64,000 nucleotides of DNA. Origin: Flavobacteriaceae bacterium. GTDB lineage: Bacteria; Bacteroidota; Bacteroidia; Flavobacteriales; Flavobacteriaceae. Location: positions 372,001 through 436,000 of the forward strand of contig JANQSO010000007.1 of NCBI GenBank assembly GCA_028284005.1, written 5' to 3'. Below are positions 1-7,344 of the stretch, one piece after another. The translations under genes and the position numbers were made by a program. The notes below the pieces were generated by a model. It had not been told where the DNA came from and searched no databases. It saw nothing but the letters and a program-made list of their open reading frames with translations. Every line of letters starts with the position of its first letter. The first letter of the stretch is position 1.

Positions 1-1
1 A

Positions 2-409
2 AAGATCATTGAATATTCGACCATTCCCGGAACTTCCCGCCACCATTGGGGAACCGACATCGACATTATCGATGCGAACGCTCCTCGCCCCGAAAGTGTA
101 TTGCAGGCAAAGCACTTTCATGGTGATGGCCCTTTTTGTAAACTGAAAGACTGGTTGAATGAAAATGCCAATTCCTTTGGTTTCTTTGAAGTATATACCC
201 TCAATGCCAATCGAAAAGGTTTTAAATATGAGCCCTGGCATTTTTCTTATGCCCCTGTTTCAAAACCAATGTTGCAAGCCTATAAAAAGCTGGACCTGAA
301 ACAAATCCTTTTGGAAGAAAAAATTATGGGCGCTGAACATTTTTCAGATGAATTTATTTCAAAATACCGTACAGAGAATATTTTGGATATTAATCCCAAA
401 TTACTTTAG
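2..409 (+). CDS. M15 family (VanY-like) D-alanyl-D-alanine carboxypeptidase, 5' truncated
   Basis: The last 135 residues of a gene that starts before the window. The frame is open from base 2, well upstream of the first possible internal start. The motif SRHHWGTDID (visible residues 13-22) matches the SxHxxGxAxD zinc site of M15B peptidases, giving a His and an Asp ligand. EPWHF further on supplies the catalytic Glu and third zinc His. The family trims the terminal D-Ala from peptidoglycan stem peptides in the periplasm. The signal peptide, if any, lies outside the window. It is followed after 26 bp by an M48 peptidase on the same strand, so the two may be co-transcribed. Family assignment is firm; the exact substrate is inferred. 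Confidence 0.85.
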   Translation, partial: KIIEYSTIPGTSRHHWGTDIDIIDANAPRPESVLQAKHFHGDGPFCKLKDWLNENANSFGFFEVYTLNANRKGFKYEPWHFSYAPVSKPMLQAYKKLDLKQILLEEKIMGAEHFSDEFISKYRTENILDINPKLL

Positions 410-435
410 TAACTTTAAGTCATTAAATTTTAACT

Positions 436-1200
436 ATGAGAAGAGGTAGCTGGAAAATAAGGATCTTTATAGGCCTTGCCATTGTGGCTTTTGCATTTTT
501 TAAAAAATGCTCCAATACAGAAGAAAACCCATATACAGGAAAGGAACAGGCCATATCATTAACCACTGAAGAAGAGATCGCTATCGGGCTGCAAAGTGCT
601 CCGCAGATGGCACGGGAATATGGTGGTTTACATCCTGACGAACGGATGCAGGCCTATGTTGATATGGTAGGAGATAAGCTAGTGAATAGTAGTGTGGCAA
701 GGGACACTCCTTATCAATATGACTTTCATTTACTGGCAGATCAAAATACTGTCAATGCCTTTGCCTTACCGGGAGGGCAGATATTCATTACCTATGCCCT
801 ACTTTCAAAATTGGAAAATGAAGACCAGTTAGCTGGCGTATTGGGCCATGAGATCGGCCATGTTCTGGGGCGTCATTCTGCTGAACGAATTGCAAATAGC
901 GAGTTTTGGCAAACTCTTGCTCAGGGAGCTTCCGTTGGTGCTGATGCCGGAGGATTGGTTTCGGGGATCGGGCAAAATGTATTGCTTGGCAATGGCCGTG
1001 GTGACGAATTGGAAAGTGACGACCTGGGAGTTCGGTTTATGATCAAAGCCGGGTACGAACCCCGGGAAATGATCGATGTGATGGAGATCTTAAAAGCTGC
1101 CGGAGGTTCAAACCGTGTACCCGAGTTTCAAAGTACCCACCCAGACCCGGATAACCGTATTCAAAAAATAAAAGAATCCATTGAAAAATATGGAGGATAG
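436..1200 (+). CDS. M48 family metallopeptidase, membrane anchored
   Basis: 254 residues. A hydrophobic N-terminal segment (about 8-22) is a membrane anchor or uncleaved signal. Cys25 follows it but FKKC is a poor lipobox. The zinc site HEIGH is at 138-142, in the context LAGVLGHEIGHVLGRHSAER, and a downstream Glu in DELESDD (190-196) is the third ligand. This is the layout of the LoiP/BepA/Oma1-like periplasmic M48 proteases, which degrade misfolded envelope proteins. The length fits the single-domain form without TPR repeats. It ends just before a strong hairpin terminator. The family is certain; the quality-control role is inferred from relatives. Confidence 0.88.
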   Translation: MRRGSWKIRIFIGLAIVAFAFFKKCSNTEENPYTGKEQAISLTTEEEIAIGLQSAPQMAREYGGLHPDERMQAYVDMVGDKLVNSSVARDTPYQYDFHLLADQNTVNAFALPGGQIFITYALLSKLENEDQLAGVLGHEIGHVLGRHSAERIANSEFWQTLAQGASVGADAGGLVSGIGQNVLLGNGRGDELESDDLGVRFMIKAGYEPREMIDVMEILKAAGGSNRVPEFQSTHPDPDNRIQKIKESIEKYGG

Positions 1201-1222
1201 AATAATCTTTAAATCACAGCTC

Positions 1223-1250
1223 AAATCCCGCTTAGGCGGGATTTTGTTTT
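1223..1250 (+). terminator. Rho-independent terminator after the M48 peptidase gene
   Basis: A perfect 9-bp stem (1223-1231 with 1236-1244), TTAG loop and a T-rich tract. It separates the M48 gene from gpmI. Confidence 0.85.
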
Positions 1251-1258
1251 TATCTTTG
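1251..1258 (+). promoter_or_regulatory. Candidate -7 box of gpmI promoter
   Basis: TATCTTTG matches the Bacteroidota -7 consensus TAnnTTTG. It directly follows the terminator and ends 4 bp before the gpmI ATG, so the mRNA would be nearly leaderless. No TTG at the expected -33 spacing is visible. Confidence 0.55.
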
Positions 1259-1262
1259 CAGG

Positions 1263-2780
1263 ATGAATAAAAAAGTCCTTTTACTAATACTAGATGGTTG
1301 GGGAATCACGCAGGACCCGGCTGTTTCTGCCATTGCTCAAGCCAATACCTTTTTTATAGATTCTTTGTATTCAAAATATCCAAATACTCAATTACTAACC
1401 CATGGGATGAATGTAGGTTTACCTGAAGGACAAATGGGAAACAGTGAAGTAGGGCATATGAATTTGGGTGCAGGGCGTATTGTTTATCAAGATCTTGCAA
1501 AAGTAAATATGGCAATTGAAAACAATACCCTAAAAGATGAACCGGTATTAAAACAAGCTTTTGCATATGCCAAAAAATATGATAAGAATATCCACTTCCT
1601 GGGATTGGTTTCAGATGGAGGTGTGCATTCACATATCGACCACTTAAAAGGTTTATTGACCGCTGCAAATGATGAAGGTGTTAAAAAAGTGTTTGTACAT
1701 GCTTTTACAGATGGCAGAGATGTCGATCCAAGATCGGGAGTTGGACATATTGAGGATCTACAGGAACATCTTTCAAAAACCACCGGAAAATTGGCTTCGG
1801 TAGTTGGCAGGTACTATGCCATGGATCGTGATAAACGTTGGGAAAGAGTGAAGAAAGCATATGACCTTTTAGTCTTCGGAAAAGGAAAAACCTCAGAGAA
1901 TATCACTCAAACTATTCAGGAAAGCTATGCCGAAGGAATTACCGATGAGTTCATCGAACCTATAGTTCTAACCGAAGAAGATGATAAGCCCGTAGGAACT
2001 ATCTCTGAAAATGATGTTATTATCTTTTTCAACTTTCGTACCGACCGTGGCCGTCAATTGACCGAAGTTTTAACGCAACGGGATCACGATGATTTTGGGA
2101 TGAAAAAGATCCCTTTATATTATGTGACACTTACTAATTATGACGACTCGTACAAAGATGTTAAAACGGTTTATAACAAAGAGAATATAAAAGATACGCT
2201 GGGCGAAGTATTGGAGCAAAATGGGAAAACGCAAATACGTATCGCCGAGACCGAAAAATACCCTCATGTCACCTTCTTCTTCAACGGAGGGCGTGAAGAA
2301 CCTTTTGAAAGGGAAAAACGCATTCTGTGCCCTTCTCCTAAAGTAGCAACGTACGATATGCAGCCAGAAATGAGTGCCTATGATGTAAGAGACAAGATCC
2401 TTCCTGAGATACGTTCGAAAGCAGCAGATTTTATCTGCCTGAATTTTGCCAATCCGGATATGGTAGGACATACCGGTGTTTTTGAAGCAGCTGTAAAAGC
2501 ATGCGAAACTGTAGATAAATGTGCTAAAGAAGTTATTAATACCGCCAGTGAAAATGGATATACAACCATCATTTTAGCAGATCACGGCAACAGTGAGACA
2601 ATGCGCAATCCGGACGGTTCGCCCCATACGGCACATACAACAAATCCGGTTCCTTTAATAATTGTAGATCATGATGTTACACAGGTAAAAGAAGGTATTT
2701 TAGGAGATATTGCACCAACAGTTTTAAAACTAATGGGTATAGAAAAACCTGATGCAATGACCCGGGGATCTCTTATTTAA
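1263..2780 (+). CDS. gpmI: 2,3-bisphosphoglycerate-independent phosphoglycerate mutase
   Basis: 505 residues, normal length for the iPGM family. It interconverts 3- and 2-phosphoglycerate in glycolysis and gluconeogenesis in the cytosol with two Mn2+ ions. Visible signatures are the metal-binding Asp11 in LILDGWGI, the phosphoserine nucleophile Ser61 in MGNSEVGH, the FTDGRDVDP loop in the phosphotransferase insertion, the GHTG metal site near 400 and ADHGNSE near 445. The ATG follows a -7 box by 4 bp. The gene stands alone between a terminator and the next promoter. No anomalies were seen. Confidence 0.97.
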   Translation: MNKKVLLLILDGWGITQDPAVSAIAQANTFFIDSLYSKYPNTQLLTHGMNVGLPEGQMGNSEVGHMNLGAGRIVYQDLAKVNMAIENNTLKDEPVLKQAFAYAKKYDKNIHFLGLVSDGGVHSHIDHLKGLLTAANDEGVKKVFVHAFTDGRDVDPRSGVGHIEDLQEHLSKTTGKLASVVGRYYAMDRDKRWERVKKAYDLLVFGKGKTSENITQTIQESYAEGITDEFIEPIVLTEEDDKPVGTISENDVIIFFNFRTDRGRQLTEVLTQRDHDDFGMKKIPLYYVTLTNYDDSYKDVKTVYNKENIKDTLGEVLEQNGKTQIRIAETEKYPHVTFFFNGGREEPFEREKRILCPSPKVATYDMQPEMSAYDVRDKILPEIRSKAADFICLNFANPDMVGHTGVFEAAVKACETVDKCAKEVINTASENGYTTIILADHGNSETMRNPDGSPHTAHTTNPVPLIIVDHDVTQVKEGILGDIAPTVLKLMGIEKPDAMTRGSLI

Positions 2781-2834
2781 CAGATGTACACTTCCTCTGG
2801 TAATATTATACTTTAAAAATGGTAATATTCTTCG

Positions 2835-2842
2835 TATTTTTG
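2835..2842 (+). promoter_or_regulatory. Candidate -7 box before the HAD gene
   Basis: TATTTTTG fits TAnnTTTG. It lies 16 bp upstream of the ATG and would drive the HAD-map-methyltransferase run. No -33 TTG at the usual distance is evident. Confidence 0.5.
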
Positions 2843-2858
2843 CGGTTTTAAATACCGT

Positions 2859-3266
2859 ATGGTACACGAAACATATACAATAGCAGTAGATTTTGACGGA
2901 ACAATCGTTGAAGATGAATATCCAAGAATAGGCAAGCCTATGCTCTTCGCTTTTGATACCATGAAAAAACTACAGGAAAAGGGACACAGATTGATTCTTT
3001 GGACCTATCGAAATGGCAAAGCCCTGGATGATGCAGTTCGGTTTTGCGAAAAGAATGGAATTACCTTTTATGCTGTAAATAAAAGTTTTCCTGAAGAAGA
3101 ATTTGACCCCAAATACAGCCGGAAAATCAATGCCGACCTTTTTATTGATGATAGAAATATTGGCGGATTGAAAAGTTGGGGGGAAATTCATCAAATTTTG
3201 ATCGGTGAAGAAAAGCCTGTCGGTTCAGAATACAAAAAAAGAAAAAAAGGATGGTTTTCCTTTTAA
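2859..3266 (+). CDS. Small HAD-superfamily phosphatase (BT0820-like)
   Basis: 135 residues, a minimal HAD fold without a cap domain. Motif I is VDFDGTI with nucleophile Asp11 and acid/base Asp13. Motif II is the Thr49 region in LILWTYRNG. A Lys near 89 is a motif III candidate. Motif IV is FIDDRNIGG with Asp97/Asp98 for Mg2+. The FIDDRNIGG ending resembles the BT0820 type of Bacteroidota hydrolase, whose substrate I do not know. It is 9 bp upstream of map on the same strand and probably co-transcribed. Catalytic residues are intact; substrate unassigned. Confidence 0.82.
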   Translation: MVHETYTIAVDFDGTIVEDEYPRIGKPMLFAFDTMKKLQEKGHRLILWTYRNGKALDDAVRFCEKNGITFYAVNKSFPEEEFDPKYSRKINADLFIDDRNIGGLKSWGEIHQILIGEEKPVGSEYKKRKKGWFSF

Positions 3267-3275
3267 ACAAATAGT

Positions 3276-4094
3276 ATGATCATACCAAAGACCAGTGAAG
3301 AAATAGAATTAATGCGAGAAGCTGCTTTGATAGTTTCCAAAACATTGGGAATACTTGCCAAAGAAGTAAAGCCAGGTGTTACAACACTTCATTTGGATAA
3401 ATTGGCCGAAGAATTTATCCGTGACCACGGCGCAGTTCCCGGTTTTTTGGGATTATACGATTTTCCAAATACACTTTGCATGAGCCCCAATGCGCAAGTA
3501 GTTCACGGAATCCCAAACAATACACCGCTGAAAGAAGGAGATATCATTTCCATTGATTGTGGTGCAATTAAAAATGATTTTTATGGGGACCATGCGTATA
3601 CGTTTAAAGTGGGAGAGGTGTCTTCTGAAGTGGAAAAACTTCTCAAAATTACCAAGGAATCCCTATATGTAGGTATTAGAGAATTTAAAGCCGGAAACAG
3701 GACCGGCGATGTAGGATATGCCATTCAACAATACTGTGAAGCACACGGTTATGGTGTTGTACGCGAATTGGTGGGCCACGGCCTGGGAAGAAAAATGCAT
3801 GAAGACCCGGAAATGCCTAACTACGGAAGACGAGGAAAAGGTAAAAAATTTGTAGAAGGAATGACAGTAGCCATTGAGCCTATGATCAATTTAGGAACCC
3901 GGAGGATAGAACAGCTACAGGATGGTTGGACCATTCTCACTTTGGACCGGAAACCAAGTGCACACTTTGAGCACAATGTTGCCCTGGTGAATGGAAAACC
4001 TGAGTTATTGTCCACATTTGCATACATCTACGAAGCCCTTGGAATTGAAAGTGATGAAGAAAAAGAATTCCGGCAGAAAGAATTGGTATTGTAA
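3276..4094 (+). CDS. map: Type I methionine aminopeptidase
   Basis: 272 residues. It removes the initiator Met from nascent proteins in the cytosol using two divalent metal ions. All five metal ligands are visible: Asp94 (SIDCG), Asp105 (YGDHAY), His168 (LVGHGLGRKMHEDP), Glu201 (AIEPM) and Glu232 (HFEHNVALV). There is no N-terminal extension, so it is the short type I form. A C-terminal tail of about 20 charged residues (SDEEKEFRQKELVL) goes slightly beyond the core. It lies 9 bp after the HAD gene and 11 bp before the methyltransferase, consistent with an operon. Confidence 0.96.
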   Translation: MIIPKTSEEIELMREAALIVSKTLGILAKEVKPGVTTLHLDKLAEEFIRDHGAVPGFLGLYDFPNTLCMSPNAQVVHGIPNNTPLKEGDIISIDCGAIKNDFYGDHAYTFKVGEVSSEVEKLLKITKESLYVGIREFKAGNRTGDVGYAIQQYCEAHGYGVVRELVGHGLGRKMHEDPEMPNYGRRGKGKKFVEGMTVAIEPMINLGTRRIEQLQDGWTILTLDRKPSAHFEHNVALVNGKPELLSTFAYIYEALGIESDEEKEFRQKELVL

Positions 4095-4105
4095 CTTACC
4101 ACACA

Positions 4106-4882
4106 ATGCAAAAGCTTTTTAAATTTTTTCTGAATTTATTTCCGCGTACCTTACTGATACGAATCAGTTTTGCAGTTCGTCCCGTTGTGGCATTCTTCTT
4201 AAAAGGAACCAAATATACCGATCCCATAGACGGGAGGTCCTTCAGAAAGTTTTTACCGTATGGTTATGAAAAAGTGCGTGAAAACGTATTGGCTCCCGGT
4301 ACATTTTCTTTGGAGCGCCACAGATTATTCTGGCTGTACTTAAAAAATGAAACTCCTTTCTTTTCAGAAAAACAAAAAGTGCTACATTTTGCCCCGGAAC
4401 AGGCATTTTACAAACGTTTTCGTAAAATGAAAAACCTGGAGTATACTACAACAGACCTTAACTCACCCATTGCAGATGTAAAAGCGGATATTTGCAACCT
4501 TCCTTTTGAGAATGATCTGTATGATTTTATAATATGTAATCATGTGCTGGAACACATTCCTGATGATACAAAAGCTATGCAGGAACTATATCGGGTATTG
4601 GCTCCAGGCGGAACTGCTATTTTACAGGTTCCGTATGAGGAGAATAGAAAAATTACTTTTGAAGACAATAGTATCACAGATCCAAAAGAACGTGCCAGGA
4701 TATTTGGTCAATATGATCACGTACGTATCTATGGAATGGATTATTTTGAGAAATTAAAAAGTATTGGGTTTAATGTTGAAGCCGTCAATTATACGGAGAC
4801 CTTTTCCGAAGAAGAAATCGATACCTATCGCTTAGCCAAAGGAGAACTCCTTCCGGTTTGCAGAAAGTCAATCAACCAATAG
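4106..4882 (+). CDS. Class I SAM-dependent methyltransferase
   Basis: 258 residues. An amphipathic N-terminus precedes a Methyltransf_11-like core. The motif I position reads KVLHFAPEQAFYK (about 91-103), an atypical SAM loop without the usual GxGxG. An acidic strand follows (TTTDLN), then the DLYDFIICNHVLEHIPDD motif IV region (138-154) and the LYRVLAPGGTAILQVPY motif (after 160). The acceptor cannot be told from sequence; relatives often sit in surface glycan loci. Its 3' end overlaps the convergent apbE gene by 15 bp. The start chosen is the first ATG after map. Confidence 0.78.
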   Translation: MQKLFKFFLNLFPRTLLIRISFAVRPVVAFFLKGTKYTDPIDGRSFRKFLPYGYEKVRENVLAPGTFSLERHRLFWLYLKNETPFFSEKQKVLHFAPEQAFYKRFRKMKNLEYTTTDLNSPIADVKADICNLPFENDLYDFIICNHVLEHIPDDTKAMQELYRVLAPGGTAILQVPYEENRKITFEDNSITDPKERARIFGQYDHVRIYGMDYFEKLKSIGFNVEAVNYTETFSEEEIDTYRLAKGELLPVCRKSINQ

Positions 4883-5875
4883 TTTTTCAAAATCCTCTGT
4901 CATGAAAACCCTGGCATTTCCAAGTGAATCATTGTATGTAAGGTATGCGCTGATTCCAGAGGTTACTTCCAGAAGTTCTTTTGACCTTTCAAGCCCCAAT
5001 GCCATTAAAGCAGTTGCATAAGCATCTGCCTCTCCACATGAATTTGCTACCACAGTTGCACTTGTAACATCACTTTGCTCTGCGGAGCCGGTAAGGGGGT
5101 TTAATGTGTGTACGTATTTTTTCCCGGTAATGGAATCGATCCTGTATTTACGATAATTCCCCGAAGAAGCCATTGCTTTATCTTTCAAGGTAATGGTCGC
5201 TTGATAGTTTCGGTTTTCCAATTGAGAATCTACTGTCTCGATCCCAACGGTCCAGGGCTTCTTCCTGGAAAGGTTCTTACCTCTTGTTAAAATTTCCCCT
5301 CCTAACTCAATTAGATAATTAGTGATTCCCTGAGCTTCTAAATAACGTCCCAGGCAATCAATTCCGTAGCCTTTTGCTACCGCATTAAAATCGAAGTAAA
5401 TCTCAGGATGCTCTTTCATTATCTTTCCGGAACTCAAAATAGTTACCTTATTGAAACCTACATACCGCATTAACGAGTCGACTATATATGCATCTATCTC
5501 CTCAACAGGCTTTGTATCTCCAAATCCATAAGCATTGCGTAATACTCCAATAGTAGGATCAAAATAACCATGGGAATTTTTATGTACAGCCTCGGAAATA
5601 CGAAATACTTCTTTAAAAATAGCATCTACAACAACCGTGGTATCTCCCCGGTTTATTTTTGAAATATCGCTATTTGGCATATAAGTACTTACCGATCTGT
5701 TAACTGCATGAAGAACCGAATCAATACCTTTTTCAGCATCAAATATTTTAGAGGCATAATACTGGATAGAATACGTAGTTCCAAAAGCATCACCCTGTAA
5801 AACAACAGCCTGTGGAGTTTCTTCATTACAGGAAAAAAATAATAACAGGACGGGAATAAAGTATAGTATTTTCAT
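4868..5875 (-). CDS. apbE: FAD:protein FMN transferase (ApbE), lipoprotein
   Basis: 335 residues. The signal sequence ends in a lipobox (FFSC, Cys16), so the protein is a periplasm-facing lipoprotein. ApbE enzymes transfer FMN from FAD to a Thr of target proteins, notably NqrB and NqrC. Visible motifs: DFNAVAKGYGIDCLG (162-176), the LIELGGEI strand, ASSGNYRKY (about 237-245), HTLNPLTG (256-263, where the family usually has Asp in place of Asn), and the Mg2+ site CGEADAYAT with Asp284. The targets are encoded 10 kb away in this window, which fits its role. It overlaps the convergent methyltransferase by 15 bp. Confidence 0.94.
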   Translation of the reverse strand: MKILYFIPVLLLFFSCNEETPQAVVLQGDAFGTTYSIQYYASKIFDAEKGIDSVLHAVNRSVSTYMPNSDISKINRGDTTVVVDAIFKEVFRISEAVHKNSHGYFDPTIGVLRNAYGFGDTKPVEEIDAYIVDSLMRYVGFNKVTILSSGKIMKEHPEIYFDFNAVAKGYGIDCLGRYLEAQGITNYLIELGGEILTRGKNLSRKKPWTVGIETVDSQLENRNYQATITLKDKAMASSGNYRKYRIDSITGKKYVHTLNPLTGSAEQSDVTSATVVANSCGEADAYATALMALGLERSKELLEVTSGISAYLTYNDSLGNARVFMTEDFEKLLVD

Positions 5876-6009
5876 CTATTTAAAAAATTTTATTAATCTG
5901 AAAATGAGTATAATAAAATTTTTCTGCTTAGATCAACCACTGTGCTTTCACACAAAAAAATTAATTATTTCAGTTGGTAAGCAAAAAATTAATTTTGTTT
6001 ATGTTCATT

Positions 6010-6372
6010 TCATAAAATCTCTTGTAAGCCATTATATATCATTGTATAGGCTTCATTTTTAATGACCGGTTTCGCATAATCACTACCATGCCCTAATCCC
6101 ACTCCGGCATAATACATTTTTGCATCAAATTTTAGAGCATGTTGTTTGATGGTTTGCATAAAGACAGGATCGTACACATTGGCATCTTCAGGGTACGAAA
6201 TGGCACGAACAATTACAAAGTGTAAGTTCTTGTCCTTTAAAGCTACAAACTGCGGATCCTTCTTCAGCTTAGAATTTACACCCAAAAACTCATAGCCTTT
6301 TTCTTCCAGATCCTTACCTACAATATTCATAGCCAGATTATGTAGTTCCTGCTCGGTAAGTTCTTCTTTCAT
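6010..6372 (-). CDS. Uncharacterised 120-aa cytosolic protein beside apbE
   Basis: 120 residues with no signal peptide or membrane segment. The N-terminus (LTEQELHNLAMNIVGKDLEE) looks helical, followed by alternating hydrophobic strands (QFVALKDKNLHFVIVRAIS, KMYYAGVGLGHG), suggesting a small alpha/beta fold. I know this as a flavobacterial family found near apbE or nqr genes; from memory it is sometimes labelled an Nqr-related protein, but it has no ferredoxin or FAD motif of NqrF. Its start overlaps the stop of the upstream DUF4846 gene by 4 bp (ATGA), so translation is probably coupled. Function unknown. Confidence 0.7.
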   Translation of the reverse strand: MKEELTEQELHNLAMNIVGKDLEEKGYEFLGVNSKLKKDPQFVALKDKNLHFVIVRAISYPEDANVYDPVFMQTIKQHALKFDAKMYYAGVGLGHGSDYAKPVIKNEAYTMIYNGLQEIL

Positions 6373-7247
6373 ATATCTTTGAATCGAATAAACTTTGTTT
6401 CATTAAAATAATACGTAGGAATTTCAAGGTGCGCACCCATCTCCAGCTTGTACCACGGACTTATTCCGGGGTCATTCAGATTCTTTAAAACATGAACACT
6501 TTGTGCCGGCGTATTTCCCTGGGCTAAAATAAACAATTTTTCACCTTCAGAATTGGTAGCTTTATCTACAACCATTACAACATGCCCGGGACTGCCCGGG
6601 TAGATAAGCATGTCTCCCACCTCAACCGCATCTATAGAATTGACAGGTAGTAATTCGTCAAACAGAGATTGCGTACCTGCATACATGTATATAAGGTCAA
6701 GATAATTGTAAAAATTTTCTTTTGAAGAATTTGCACCGGCAATTTTGCCAAAAGTAACTTTATTACCTTTAACCTTTGGGCGGTATCCCTCGGCATACTT
6801 CTTCCAGGAACAATAGTGTCCTGAAGTAAAATTAAAGCCGATCTTGTCTTTTTCATTAGTATCCCATAGGTATTCTGCCCGTATCCGTATCAATGCATCT
6901 GCACACTGTTGTAATCCATTTTCAGGTACCGGAATTTCCAGAATTCCAACATGGCCCTTTTGGTATATGTATGGATTGCCATCATAATTAATGATCTTTG
7001 CGTTAAAAGGTTTTAAAGGATATTCCTGAATAGAATTTTGAAAAGTTCCCTCAGCATATATTGCTCGTGTATACCCTTCGGGAACATTAATTCTTTCTGA
7101 AATAGTAGCTCCCTTCTCGTTTATATAATTAGGAGTTACAACATAACTCAAAGCGATATTTTTAGCTTTTTTTCCTTTTTTTGAAAAAAAGAAAAGTCCA
7201 ATTCCCAAAGCAATTATTACAAATATAATAACTCTCTTCATACCCAA
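6369..7247 (-). CDS. DUF4846 domain protein, membrane anchored
   Basis: 292 residues. An N-terminal hydrophobic stretch (5-22, VIIFVIIALGIGLFFF) followed by KKGKK is a membrane anchor with the bulk outside the cytosol. The body matches DUF4846: the GHYCSWKKYAEGYRP segment, and GDMLIYPGSPGHVVMVVD near 215-232, which resembles the His region of NlpC/P60-type cysteine peptidases, with the Cys in HYCSW as candidate nucleophile. The pairing of Cys and His is inferred by analogy, not shown. It is the first gene of a minus-strand pair with the 120-aa protein. Confidence 0.75.
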   Translation of the reverse strand: MGMKRVIIFVIIALGIGLFFFSKKGKKAKNIALSYVVTPNYINEKGATISERINVPEGYTRAIYAEGTFQNSIQEYPLKPFNAKIINYDGNPYIYQKGHVGILEIPVPENGLQQCADALIRIRAEYLWDTNEKDKIGFNFTSGHYCSWKKYAEGYRPKVKGNKVTFGKIAGANSSKENFYNYLDLIYMYAGTQSLFDELLPVNSIDAVEVGDMLIYPGSPGHVVMVVDKATNSEGEKLFILAQGNTPAQSVHVLKNLNDPGISPWYKLEMGAHLEIPTYYFNETKFIRFKDI

Positions 7248-7293
7248 ATAACAACTTAAAATAGAATGTTTTATTTCAAATATGAAATAAAAA

Positions 7294-7322
7294 AAACGTC
7301 TTCAGTTTTCCTGAAGACGTTT
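7294..7322 (-). terminator. Terminator of the subtilase gene
   Basis: A 12-bp perfect stem (7294-7305 with 7311-7322) with TTTTC loop, followed by a T-run when read on the minus strand. Confidence 0.85.
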
Positions 7323-7344
7323 TCCTGATCTTTATTTTTTTAAA

